Assembly (NCBI GenBank): GCA_002796995.1
Contig: PEKW01000008.1
Span: 62,001-126,000 of the forward strand
Length of the DNA: 64,000 nt
Direction: 5' to 3'
Source: Rhizobium sp.
Lineage (GTDB): Bacteria > Pseudomonadota > Alphaproteobacteria > Rhizobiales > Rhizobiaceae
Part shown: positions 44,585 to 53,625 of the stretch, in pieces
Layout of the letters: every line of letters starts with the position of its first letter
Numbering within the stretch: position 1 is the first letter of the stretch
Made by a program: the position numbers and the translations under genes
The notes under the pieces: model-generated
What the model saw: the letters and a program-made list of their open reading frames with translations, nothing else
What the model was told of the DNA's origin: nothing
The model's database searches: none

Positions 44585-46369
44585 GTGAGCATGTCATTAT
44601 TTGGCTCGGACGCCAAGGCGATCTTGGCCGCTATGAGCAAGTCCCAAGCAATTATAGAGTTCGATCTGAGCGGCAATATTCTGACCGCCAACGAAAACTT
44701 CTGTCGTGCACTCGGCTATGAACTGTCGGAGATCAAAGGCAAACATCACCGGATGTTCTGCGATCCCGCCTATACTGCGACGCAAGACTACAAGGATTTC
44801 TGGGCATCGCTCGCCGCCGGCCGGTTCGACGCCCGCGAGTACAAGCGCATCACCAAGACCGGCAAGGACGTCTGGATCCAGGCCTCCTACAACCCGGTCT
44901 TCAGCGGTGGCAAGCCCTACAAGGTGGTGAAGTTCGCCACGGACATCACCGCCGCGAAGCTGAAGGCGGCAGAAGACGCCGGCAAGCTCGCCGCCGTCTC
45001 CCGCGCCCAGGCGGTGATCGAATTCACCACGACCGGCGAGATCCTGACGGCAAACGACAACTTCCTGAAGACGCTCGGCTACAGCCTCGGCGAAATCCAG
45101 GGCAAGCATCACGCGATGTTCTGCGAACCGGCCTATACCCAGAGCGCCGACTACCAGCGCTTCTGGCAGAAGCTCGCCGGCGGCGAATTCGTCGCCGAAG
45201 AATTCAAGCGCATCGGCAAGGGCGGCAAGGTCGTCTGGATCCAGGCGTCCTACAATCCGATCTTCGACATGAACGGCAAGGTCTTCAAGGTCGTCAAGTT
45301 CGCCACCGATGTCACCGAGCGCGTCCGCTCGGTCGATGATGTGGCGGTCGGCCTCACCGCGCTCGCAGACGGCGACCTGACGGTTCGGATCGATCATCCC
45401 CTGCTGCCCGGCCTCGACCGCCTGCGCGTCGACTTCAACAACTCGCTGGACAAGCTGCAGGCGACGATGAGCACGGTCGGCGACAACACCAATGCGATCG
45501 CCGCCGGTTCGCGCGAGATCCAGTCGGCCTCCGACGACCTGGCCAAGCGCACCGAGCAGCAGGCCGCAGCCGTGGAAGAAACCGCAGCCGCGCTGGAAGA
45601 GATCACCCAGACGGTGAGCGACAGCTCGAAGCGGGCCGAGGAAGCAGGCTCGCTGGTGGCCAGGACTAAGGCCGGCGCGGAAAAGTCCGGGGAAGTGGTC
45701 AAGAGCGCAATCGACGCCATGGGCCAGATCGAAGCGTCTTCCCGCGAGATATCCAACATTATCGGCGTGATCGACGACATCGCCTTCCAGACCAACCTGC
45801 TGGCGCTGAATGCCGGTGTCGAAGCCGCGCGCGCCGGTGAGGCCGGCAAGGGCTTCGCCGTCGTCGCCCAGGAAGTTCGCGAGCTGGCCCAGCGGTCCGC
45901 CAATGCGGCGAAGGAGATCAAGGCCCTGATCACCACGTCCGGCGAACAGGTCCGCAACGGCGTCACCTTGGTCGGCCAGACCGGCAAGGCGCTCGAGCAG
46001 ATCGTCACCGAAGTCAAGGATATCAACCTCAACGTCATCGCCATCGTCGAAGCGTCCCGCGAGCAGGCGACCGGGCTGCAGGAGATCAACAAGGCGGTCA
46101 ACGCCATGGACCAGAACACGCAGCACAATGCCGCCATGGTCGAGGAGACGACGGCCGCCAGCCATAGCCTTGCCAGGGAAGCCGAAACCCTTCGCAATCT
46201 CCTGTCTCAGTTTAGATTTGGGCAACACTCTTCGAATACAGTGTCCGTAGCGCGTCCCGATGCCCGACCTGTCGCATCCCCGGCACGCAAACTCATGGCG
46301 AAGGTCGCACGTGCCGCAACCGGTGGCGCCGCGACTGCCCAGGCACAGGAAAGTTGGGAAGAATTCTAA
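44585..46369 (+). CDS. Soluble PAS-PAS methyl-accepting chemotaxis protein
   Basis: 594 aa, no membrane helix, so cytoplasmic. Two PAS domains (about 15-125 and 137-247) share the block GKHHxMFCxPAY and the VWIQASYNP strand; then a HAMP-like region (VGLTALADGDLTVRI) and a long signalling domain with the hairpin tip EISNIIGVIDDIAFQTNLLALNAGVEAARAG. It ends in SWEEF, a CheR/CheB-docking pentapeptide of the NWETF type. GTG 44585 follows AGGAGG by 8 bases; ATG 44591 is the alternative. Its stop overlaps the cheW start. Signal sensed unknown; redox or energy sensing is common for such PAS receptors. Confidence 0.9.
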   Translation: MSMSLFGSDAKAILAAMSKSQAIIEFDLSGNILTANENFCRALGYELSEIKGKHHRMFCDPAYTATQDYKDFWASLAAGRFDAREYKRITKTGKDVWIQASYNPVFSGGKPYKVVKFATDITAAKLKAAEDAGKLAAVSRAQAVIEFTTTGEILTANDNFLKTLGYSLGEIQGKHHAMFCEPAYTQSADYQRFWQKLAGGEFVAEEFKRIGKGGKVVWIQASYNPIFDMNGKVFKVVKFATDVTERVRSVDDVAVGLTALADGDLTVRIDHPLLPGLDRLRVDFNNSLDKLQATMSTVGDNTNAIAAGSREIQSASDDLAKRTEQQAAAVEETAAALEEITQTVSDSSKRAEEAGSLVARTKAGAEKSGEVVKSAIDAMGQIEASSREISNIIGVIDDIAFQTNLLALNAGVEAARAGEAGKGFAVVAQEVRELAQRSANAAKEIKALITTSGEQVRNGVTLVGQTGKALEQIVTEVKDINLNVIAIVEASREQATGLQEINKAVNAMDQNTQHNAAMVEETTAASHSLAREAETLRNLLSQFRFGQHSSNTVSVARPDARPVASPARKLMAKVARAATGGAATAQAQESWEEF

Positions 46370-46848
46370 TGGCGACCGCGATCAACTCGACAAGCTTCAA
46401 CGGCGAAACCCTCGAAATCATCGCCTTCCGGCTGCATGACCAGGAATTCTGCGTCAAGACCACGACCATCCGCGAAATCCGCGGCTGGGCACCGTCGACG
46501 CCGATCCCGCATGCCCCTGCAGACGTCATCGGCGTGATGAACCTGCGCGGCTCGGTCATCCCGATCATCGACCTCGCCTACAAGCTCGGCATGAAGAGCA
46601 CCGTCGCCAACGAGCGCTCCGCCATCGTCGTCGCTGAAGTCCACAACATGGTCATCGGCATGCTGGTCGACCGCGTCTCGGACATCCTGACGATCCCTTC
46701 GAGCCAGGTACAGCCGGTTCCGGAAATCTCGGCCTCCTTCGACAAGTCCTTCTCCGAAGGCATCATCGCCAACGAACATGGCATGATCTGCTTCCTGAAC
46801 CTCGCCAAGATGTTCAAGGGCAGCGAAATCGAAGAGCTCGCCGCCTGA
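46369..46848 (+). CDS. cheW: Chemotaxis adaptor CheW
   Basis: 159 aa. Two SH3-like subdomains of the CheW fold; characteristic APADVIGVMNLRGSVIPIIDLAYKLG near the middle and VDRVSDILTIPSSQVQP later. Couples receptors to CheA. ATG shares one base with the chemoreceptor stop (TAATG), so the pair is co-translated. No cheA or other che gene is in the window. A strong terminator follows. Confidence 0.93.
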   Translation: MATAINSTSFNGETLEIIAFRLHDQEFCVKTTTIREIRGWAPSTPIPHAPADVIGVMNLRGSVIPIIDLAYKLGMKSTVANERSAIVVAEVHNMVIGMLVDRVSDILTIPSSQVQPVPEISASFDKSFSEGIIANEHGMICFLNLAKMFKGSEIEELAA

Positions 46849-46884
46849 TCTTCCGGCACTTCGCCAGATCGCAGCAGTTACAAC

Positions 46885-46916
46885 AAGGGCTCCGCAATGC
46901 GGAGCCCTTTTTCTTT
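46885..46916 (+). terminator. Intrinsic terminator of the mcp-cheW unit
   Basis: AAGGGCTCCGC (46885-46895) and GCGGAGCCCTT (46899-46909) form an 11-bp stem with a 3-base loop, followed by TTTCTTT. Confidence 0.8.
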
Positions 46917-46977
46917 GTCGGTTGACCGGAGGTGGAGACAAGGAACGCTGTCTCCACCCCTCGTCGACTCAAATGCT

Positions 46978-48633
46978 TCAGCCGAACAGAACGAAGGTCT
47001 TCTGCAGCGTGATCCACACGCCCCAGAGGATCGGAATGCCGACCACGGCCCAGGCGACCAGCGCCTTCGCGTCGAGGCCACCCGTGCCGATGCCGAAGGA
47101 GCCGGTGGGACCGGCAGCCGCGGCCTTCGTCTTGGCTTGTAGCGACGCCACTTCCTCATCCGACATGAACCACTTGTCGGAAAGCGGCTTGACCAGGAAG
47201 TTGGCGACCAGACCGAGCGCCAGCATTCCGGCCAGGATATACATGGTGAAGTCGTAGACCTGGGCGCGCGGTATGCCCGCCGCGATCTGCGCCTCGCGGA
47301 TGTAGTTGACCACCACCGGGCCGATGATGCCGGCGGTCGCCCAGGCGGTCAGCAGACGGCCATGGATCGCCCCGACGAACTGGGTCCCGAAGATGTCCGC
47401 GAGATAGGCAGGAATGGTGGCGAAGCCGCCGCCATACATCGACAGGATGATGCAGAAGGCGGCGACGAAGAACACCTTGCTGCCGATCCCGGCAGCCCAG
47501 GGGGCCGAGGCATAGAGCACGATGCCGAGCAGGAAGAAGACGTAGTAGGTGTTCTTGCGGCCGATCTTGTCGGAGAGCGAAGCCCAGAAGAAGCGGCCGC
47601 CGATATTGAACAGCGAGAGAAGCCCGGTGAAGCCGGCGGCGATCGCGGCGATCGCGGTCAGTTGTTCCTTGCTGAGATCGGAGAACTTCAGCTCGGGCAG
47701 GCCGAGCAGCGAACCGGCGAAGATCTCCTGCAGCATCGGCGAAGCCATGCCGATCACGCCGATGCCGGCCGAGACATTGAGGCAGAGAACCGCCCAGATC
47801 AGCCAGAACTGCTGGGTCTTGTGGGCGTTCTTCAGATGCACGTGACGGCTGGTGATCATGCTGTCCTTGGCAACCGGAGGCACGAAGCCCTCGGGACGCC
47901 AGCCGGCCGGCGGGATGCGGTAGCCGAAGGCGCCACCCATCATGAAGACGAAATAGATGCCGGCCATGACGACGAAGGTCTGCCAGACGCCGACCGAGGT
48001 TTCGCTCTTGAAGGTGTTCATCAGCATGTCGGCCAGCGGCGCACCGATCATCGCACCACCGCCGAAGCCCATGATCGCCATGCCGGTCGCCATGCCGCGA
48101 CGGTCGGGGAACCATTTGATCAGCGTCGAGACCGGCGAGATATAGCCGAGGCCTAGACCGATGCCGCCGATCACGCCGGCGCCGAGCCACATCAGCCACA
48201 GCTGATGAGTCATGACGCCGATGGCGGCGATCAGGATGCCGCCGCACCAGCAGCAGGCCGAGACGAAGCCGGCCCGACGCGGACCGACCCGCTCCAGCCA
48301 GCCGCCCCAGATCGCCGCGGACGAGCCGAGCAGGACGAAGAACAGCGTATAAATCCAGCCGAGATCGGCGACGCGCCAGTCGCAGGATGTGGTGAAGAGC
48401 GCCGATGCCAGCGTCAGGTCCGGACAGGCGACGGACTGGCCGATGCCGATCGACTTGGTGAGCGGCAGCCAGAAGACAGAAAAGCCATAGGCCATGCCGA
48501 TGCACAGATGGATGGCAAGGGCGGCCGGCGGCACCAGCCAGCGATTGAATCCCGGTTTGGCAATAATGCGTTCGCGGTCGAGAAGGCCACCGCCTCCATA
48601 GCCGCCGGTCAATGTTTCGGTCGTAGCAGACAT
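46978..48633 (-). CDS. Oxalate/formate antiporter family (OFA) MFS transporter
   Basis: 551 aa with 12 main hydrophobic helices plus one extra near the C-terminus (LVAWAVVGIPILWGVWITL). OFA-type marks: IHLCIGMAYGFSVFWLPLTKSIG in helix 1, WIYTLFFVLLGSSAAIWGGWLERVGPR, GLGYISPVSTLIKWFPDRRGMATGMAIMGFGGGA, and FFWASLSDKIGRKNTY. The family includes OxlT of Oxalobacter; many members carry other anions. ATG 48631-48633 follows AGGAGGATTTCAAAT. Expressed from a sigma54 promoter and next to a two-component system and formate dehydrogenase, so formate or oxalate is the likely cargo (inference). Confidence 0.85.
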   Translation of the reverse strand: MSATTETLTGGYGGGGLLDRERIIAKPGFNRWLVPPAALAIHLCIGMAYGFSVFWLPLTKSIGIGQSVACPDLTLASALFTTSCDWRVADLGWIYTLFFVLLGSSAAIWGGWLERVGPRRAGFVSACCWCGGILIAAIGVMTHQLWLMWLGAGVIGGIGLGLGYISPVSTLIKWFPDRRGMATGMAIMGFGGGAMIGAPLADMLMNTFKSETSVGVWQTFVVMAGIYFVFMMGGAFGYRIPPAGWRPEGFVPPVAKDSMITSRHVHLKNAHKTQQFWLIWAVLCLNVSAGIGVIGMASPMLQEIFAGSLLGLPELKFSDLSKEQLTAIAAIAAGFTGLLSLFNIGGRFFWASLSDKIGRKNTYYVFFLLGIVLYASAPWAAGIGSKVFFVAAFCIILSMYGGGFATIPAYLADIFGTQFVGAIHGRLLTAWATAGIIGPVVVNYIREAQIAAGIPRAQVYDFTMYILAGMLALGLVANFLVKPLSDKWFMSDEEVASLQAKTKAAAAGPTGSFGIGTGGLDAKALVAWAVVGIPILWGVWITLQKTFVLFG

Positions 48634-48827
48634 ATTTGAAATCCTCCTCCCATCGGTCTTGCCGATGGCTCTGTCCCCGACCCGGCTGCCCGCGATGCTT
48701 GCGCCCTGTCGCTCCTTCGACAAGGCACACCGCGGGACCGGTCCAATCCAGAAGCGGCCCGTGCCGCTCCCTCCCTGCCCCATCCGCACCCCGTCTCCAA
48801 GGGACGCGCTGGGAACAGGAACTGGGT

Positions 48828-48844
48828 AGCAACCGCCGTGCCAA
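48828..48844 (-). promoter_or_regulatory. Sigma54 (-24/-12) promoter for the OFA transporter
   Basis: Minus strand TTGGCACGGCGGTTGCT: GG and GC separated by 10 bases, a full match to the TTGGCACG-N4-TTGCW consensus. It gives a leader of about 184 bases. The window's sigma54-type activator is encoded just upstream. Confidence 0.8.
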
Positions 48845-48859
48845 TCCGAATTTAACAAT

Positions 48860-48872
48860 TTTCAATAACTTA
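48860..48872 (+). promoter_or_regulatory. IHF-like site
   Basis: TTTCAATAACTTA matches WATCAANNNNTTR with one mismatch. It lies in the AT-rich stretch between the -24 element and the two upstream dyads, where DNA bending is needed for activator contact. Confidence 0.5.
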
Positions 48873-48894
48873 GCGGAGGCACGAACACGGATAC

Positions 48895-48929
48895 GGACAA
48901 AATGTCCCGATGCAACGGACAAAACGTCC
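48895..48929 (-). promoter_or_regulatory. Two upstream activator sites (dyads)
   Basis: GGACAAAATGTCC (48895-48907) and GGACAAAACGTCC (48917-48929) are near-identical palindromes whose centres are 22 bases apart, two helical turns, on the same DNA face. They lie 53-87 bases upstream of the -24 element, the classic location of binding sites for an NtrC-type activator. The rest of the 308-base gap (48634-48941) is leader sequence without a gene. Confidence 0.7.
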
Positions 48930-48941
48930 TTCAAACGTGGC

Positions 48942-50958
48942 TCAATTCGCCTCGGGAAGCCAGATGGAAAAGGTCGTTCCCTTGCCCGGCTCGCTCTCGA
49001 CGTTGAGCGTCCCGCCTTGCCGCCGGACAAGCGTCTGGCTGATCGACAGACCGAGGCCGGTGCCCTGCCGCCGCTTGGTGGTGAAGAACGGATCGAAGAT
49101 GCGGGCAAGCACATCGGGCGTCATGCCGATGCCGGTATCCACCACATCGACACGAATGCCGTCCTGACCATCGCGCGTCTCGTCGCGACTGACAAGGCGA
49201 AGCCTGCCGCCGTCCGGCATGGCATGGATGGCGTTGACGATCAGATTGACCAGCACCTGCTGCAGTTCGGTCCGGTTCATCAGGACCTGCCGGGTCGCAC
49301 CATCGTCCCGCTCGATCGCGATATCGGCCTTGCCGAGCAGATGCTGCACGAGCGGCAGGCAGTCCGAGATCACGTCGGCGACATGATGACGCTCGACATA
49401 GCCGGCATATTCCTCCGGCTTGGCGAATTGCAGCAGCTTGGTGACGATCTGGCTGACCCGATGGATCTGCTCGTCGATCAGCCGGAGTTCGGTGGAAAGA
49501 TCGTTCGCCCGGTCGCCGAGCACGCTGCGCACCACGTCGAGATTGCCCTGAATGACGGCGATCGGATTGTTGATCTCGTGGGCGACGCCCGCCGTGATCT
49601 CGCCAATCGCCGCCAACTTCTCCGACATGACGAGCTGCTTGGTCGTCGCTTCCAACTGCCGGTTCGCCAGCTCCAGTTCGCGCGTGCGCTCGGCCACCCG
49701 ATCGTTGAGCTCGTCGTTCCAGCGCCGCAGGTCCCGGTCGCGCTGCTGCAACTGGTCGAGCAGACTGTCGAGATGCACGGCCACCCGACCGATCTCGTCA
49801 CTGGCGTCGGTCAGGCCCGAACGTGCGCCGAGATCGCCCTCTTCCACCCGTGCAATGGTGCCGGTCATCCGTTCCAGCGGCTTGAAGATCGCCCGTGCCC
49901 AGCGCAGGAAGATCGGCACGCTGGCGGCCGTGACCAGAAGGAAGGCGACGACGATGCCGAGAATAGTTTCCGTCTTGGCGCGGGCGAACGGCGCTTCGAG
50001 GAAACCGACATAGAGCATGCCGACCCGCTTGCCGAAGCTGTCGCTGATCGGCTCATAGGCGGAAACGTACCAGTCGTTGACGACGAAGGCGCTGTCGAGC
50101 CAGACGCGTCCCTCGTCCAGCACCGTCTGGCGCACGGCCGCCGAGACGCGGGTGCCAAGCGCCCGCTTGCCCTCGAACAGCCGGACATTGGTGCTGATAC
50201 GGACGTCTTCGAGGAAGAGCGTCGCCGTGCCCTGGCTGCCCTCCGGCAAGCTCGCCGTCCGGTAGACGAGATCGTTGATCGTGTCGATGAAGACGAGATT
50301 CTGGTTGAGCAGGACGCCGCCGACGAGGGCAGCATCGCTGCCATCCGGCAGCGATGCCGGGCTTGCCGAATGCACCACCATGCCGCGCGTCTCGCTCGCC
50401 CGATCGGTCGCCACCGCATTCGGCGTCGACACGAGTTCCAGCTTCGCGCGCGCCGCAAGCTCCGGCGATATGGCCGCCAGCTCCTGTTGGGAGAAGATGT
50501 CGATCGCCGTCTTCGGCTCGCCCGTCAACGCGGCATCAAGGACCGGCCAGTCCGTTCGCAGCCGCCCTTGACCTGGAAGTCCGACCGGCACTGTCGCCAT
50601 ACCGTCGCGTTGCACCAGGAAAAGAAAATCGAGCCCGAGGCGTGTGCGATTTTCCTCCAGATAGGCTGCCAGTCCGGCCCCGCCGTCGCGCGTCGCAGCT
50701 TCCCGGAAGGCGACCGAACCGGTCAGCGCCGAGAGATGCTCGCCCGTATTCTCCAGGATCCGCGCCAGATACTGGTGTGCGATGGTGAGGTCCGCATTGA
50801 CCTTCGACGTCAGGAGCGCATCGAACTTCGTCTCCCAGCGCGCCATGGTGACGACCAGCAGCAGCGGCAGGATGACGAGCGTCGGTAGGAGCGCGATGGC
50901 AAGGAGGCGGTAGCGGATCGATCGTCCGCGGCGCAGCACCGGCTCCTGGGTCTCCGCC

Positions 50959-50966
<8 letters not shown>
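48942..50966 (-). CDS. Sensor histidine kinase with periplasmic Cache-type sensor
   Basis: 674 aa. TM1 about residues 20-42, a large periplasmic domain (about 45-330) of single-Cache type (note DGMATVPVGLPGQGRL and RVGMLYVGFLEAPFARAK at its end), TM2 about 333-355, HAMP, a coiled coil (QLQQRDRDLRRWNDEL), HisKA with phosphorylated H463 in AGVAHEINNP, and HATPase_c with DTGIGM and GTGLGLSIS. DctB-like in organisation. The start overlaps the response regulator stop by 8 bases. Ligand unknown; a small carboxylate such as oxalate or formate fits the context. Confidence 0.9.
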
Positions 50967-52350
<1,384 letters not shown>

Positions 52351-52436
52351 CGTGTCGCCCGCCTCCCTCGTTCAACGTCGGTCCTGCATATCAGAGGCGG
52401 GACGAAAACGCCAAAGCGAACCAGGCGCCACCCTGT

Positions 52437-52667
52437 TCAGGCTGCGACCGGACGCTTGATCACCTTGGAGGCCTCCATGACCAGCGGCAGGAGGCCCTCG
52501 CCACCCTTGTCGATATGCTCGAACAGTTCGCGGCGCATGCGCGGTTCCCAGAACTTGTTGATGTGGTTCGCGACGCCTTCGACGCGCACCGCTTCCGGCT
52601 GCGACAGGAAGAAGGTGGCGATCTGGTTCGCCATGCGGACGAGCTTCTCGGTGGTGTCATGCGACAT
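52437..52667 (-). CDS. fdsD: NAD-dependent formate dehydrogenase delta subunit
   Basis: 76 aa. Small subunit of the soluble FdsABG(D) formate dehydrogenase, with the family pattern LVRMANQIATFF near the N-terminus and HINKFWEPRMRRELFEHI in the middle. It assists cofactor insertion or stability of FdsA. ATG 52665-52667 overlaps the fdhD stop by 11 bases. Last gene of the fds operon. Confidence 0.92.
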   Translation of the reverse strand: MSHDTTEKLVRMANQIATFFLSQPEAVRVEGVANHINKFWEPRMRRELFEHIDKGGEGLLPLVMEASKVIKRPVAA

Positions 52668-53475
52668 GGGCGTTCACTCCGGAAATGATGCGCTCTGATC
52701 TGGTGAAAATTTCAAACTCGTCGCCCCGTGCAATACCGACGAGCATAATTCCGGCCTCCTCCGCCGTGCGGATGGCAAGGGCAGTCGGAGCCGAGACGGC
52801 GATCAGCACGGGGCATTTCAGCGCCGCCGTCTTCTGCACCATCTCCACCGACAGGCGGCTGGTGACGACGACCGCGCCCTGGCGCCCGGAATAGCCGGCG
52901 CGGATGACCGCGCCCGACAGCTTGTCCAGCGCATTGTGTCGGCCGACGTCCTCGCGCAGTGCGACAAGGCCGTGGCCGGGCACGAAGAAGCCGGCGCCAT
53001 GCACGGCGCGCGTTTCGCGGTTGAGCTTCTGCCCGTCGCCGAGCAGTTTGACCGCCTCGGCAACCTGTGCCGGCGTCAGGCAGAAATCGCCGGCCTCGAC
53101 AGACGGGACCTGCCGCATCGCCTGCTCGATCGATTCGATGCCGCACAGGCCGCAACCGACCGGGCCGGCCATGTGACGGCGGCGCGAGGTCAGCGCCTCT
53201 GCCGTCGCGTCCGCCAGGACGATCTGCACGTCGACGCCGTCGCCGGCCTCGACCGTTTCGATCGAGACGATGTCGGCGGGTCCAGAAATAATGCCCTCCG
53301 ACAGAGAGAAGCCGAGCGCGAAGTCCTCGAGATCGGCGGGTGTCGCCATCATCACCGCATGGGTCGAACCGCCATAGGAAAAGGCGATTGGCACTTCTTC
53401 CGGAACGATGCGGCTGCCCGTCGCCAGGATGCCGTGACGGTACTGCAGTTCGGGAATGGAGATTGAAGTCTTCAT
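52657..53475 (-). CDS. fdhD: Formate dehydrogenase sulfurtransferase FdhD (FdsC)
   Basis: 272 aa. Transfers sulfur from a cysteine desulfurase to the Mo-bis-MGD cofactor of FdsA. Family motifs: EEVPIAFSYGGSTHAVMMATPADLEDFALGFSLSEGII near residues 26-63, the sulfur-relay C108xxC111 (GCGLCG), and REDVGRHNALDKL. ATG 53473-53475; the frame upstream runs through an intergenic repeat and is not coding. Overlaps fdsD. Confidence 0.94.
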   Translation of the reverse strand: MKTSISIPELQYRHGILATGSRIVPEEVPIAFSYGGSTHAVMMATPADLEDFALGFSLSEGIISGPADIVSIETVEAGDGVDVQIVLADATAEALTSRRRHMAGPVGCGLCGIESIEQAMRQVPSVEAGDFCLTPAQVAEAVKLLGDGQKLNRETRAVHGAGFFVPGHGLVALREDVGRHNALDKLSGAVIRAGYSGRQGAVVVTSRLSVEMVQKTAALKCPVLIAVSAPTALAIRTAEEAGIMLVGIARGDEFEIFTRSERIISGVNAHVA

Positions 53476-53484
53476 GCTGGGCGG

Positions 53485-53595
53485 GCCCCTCATCCGCCTG
53501 CCGGCTCCTTCTCCCCGTCTGCGGGGAGAAGGAGACATGCCGCAACGTCTCCTCCCCCTCTCCCCGCGCGCGGGGAGAGGGTCGGGGTGAGGGGC
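53485..53595. repeat. RIME-like intergenic mosaic palindrome (fdsA-fdhD gap)
   Basis: Two perfect palindromes: 13-bp arms at 53505-53517 and 53522-53534 (TCTG loop), and a 26-base palindrome at 53556-53581. Both are flanked by inverted GCCCCTCA-type ends at 53485-53495 and 53584-53595. Size (about 111 bp) and CTTCTCCCCG/CGGGGAGAAG core match rhizobial RIME1-type elements. It is transcribed within the fds operon. Confidence 0.75.
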
Positions 53596-53625
53596 ATGAA
53601 GCCGCAAGCCTGGGCCATTTTTTTC

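Noticed and set aside
44597-46228. 543-codon minus-strand frame opposite the chemoreceptor
   Set aside because: Composition biased (Gly/Arg/Asp) and no conserved motif; the plus-strand receptor is clear.
48636-50888. 750-codon plus-strand frame opposite the sensor kinase
   Set aside because: The kinase on the minus strand has all catalytic motifs; the frame also runs across the sigma54 control region.
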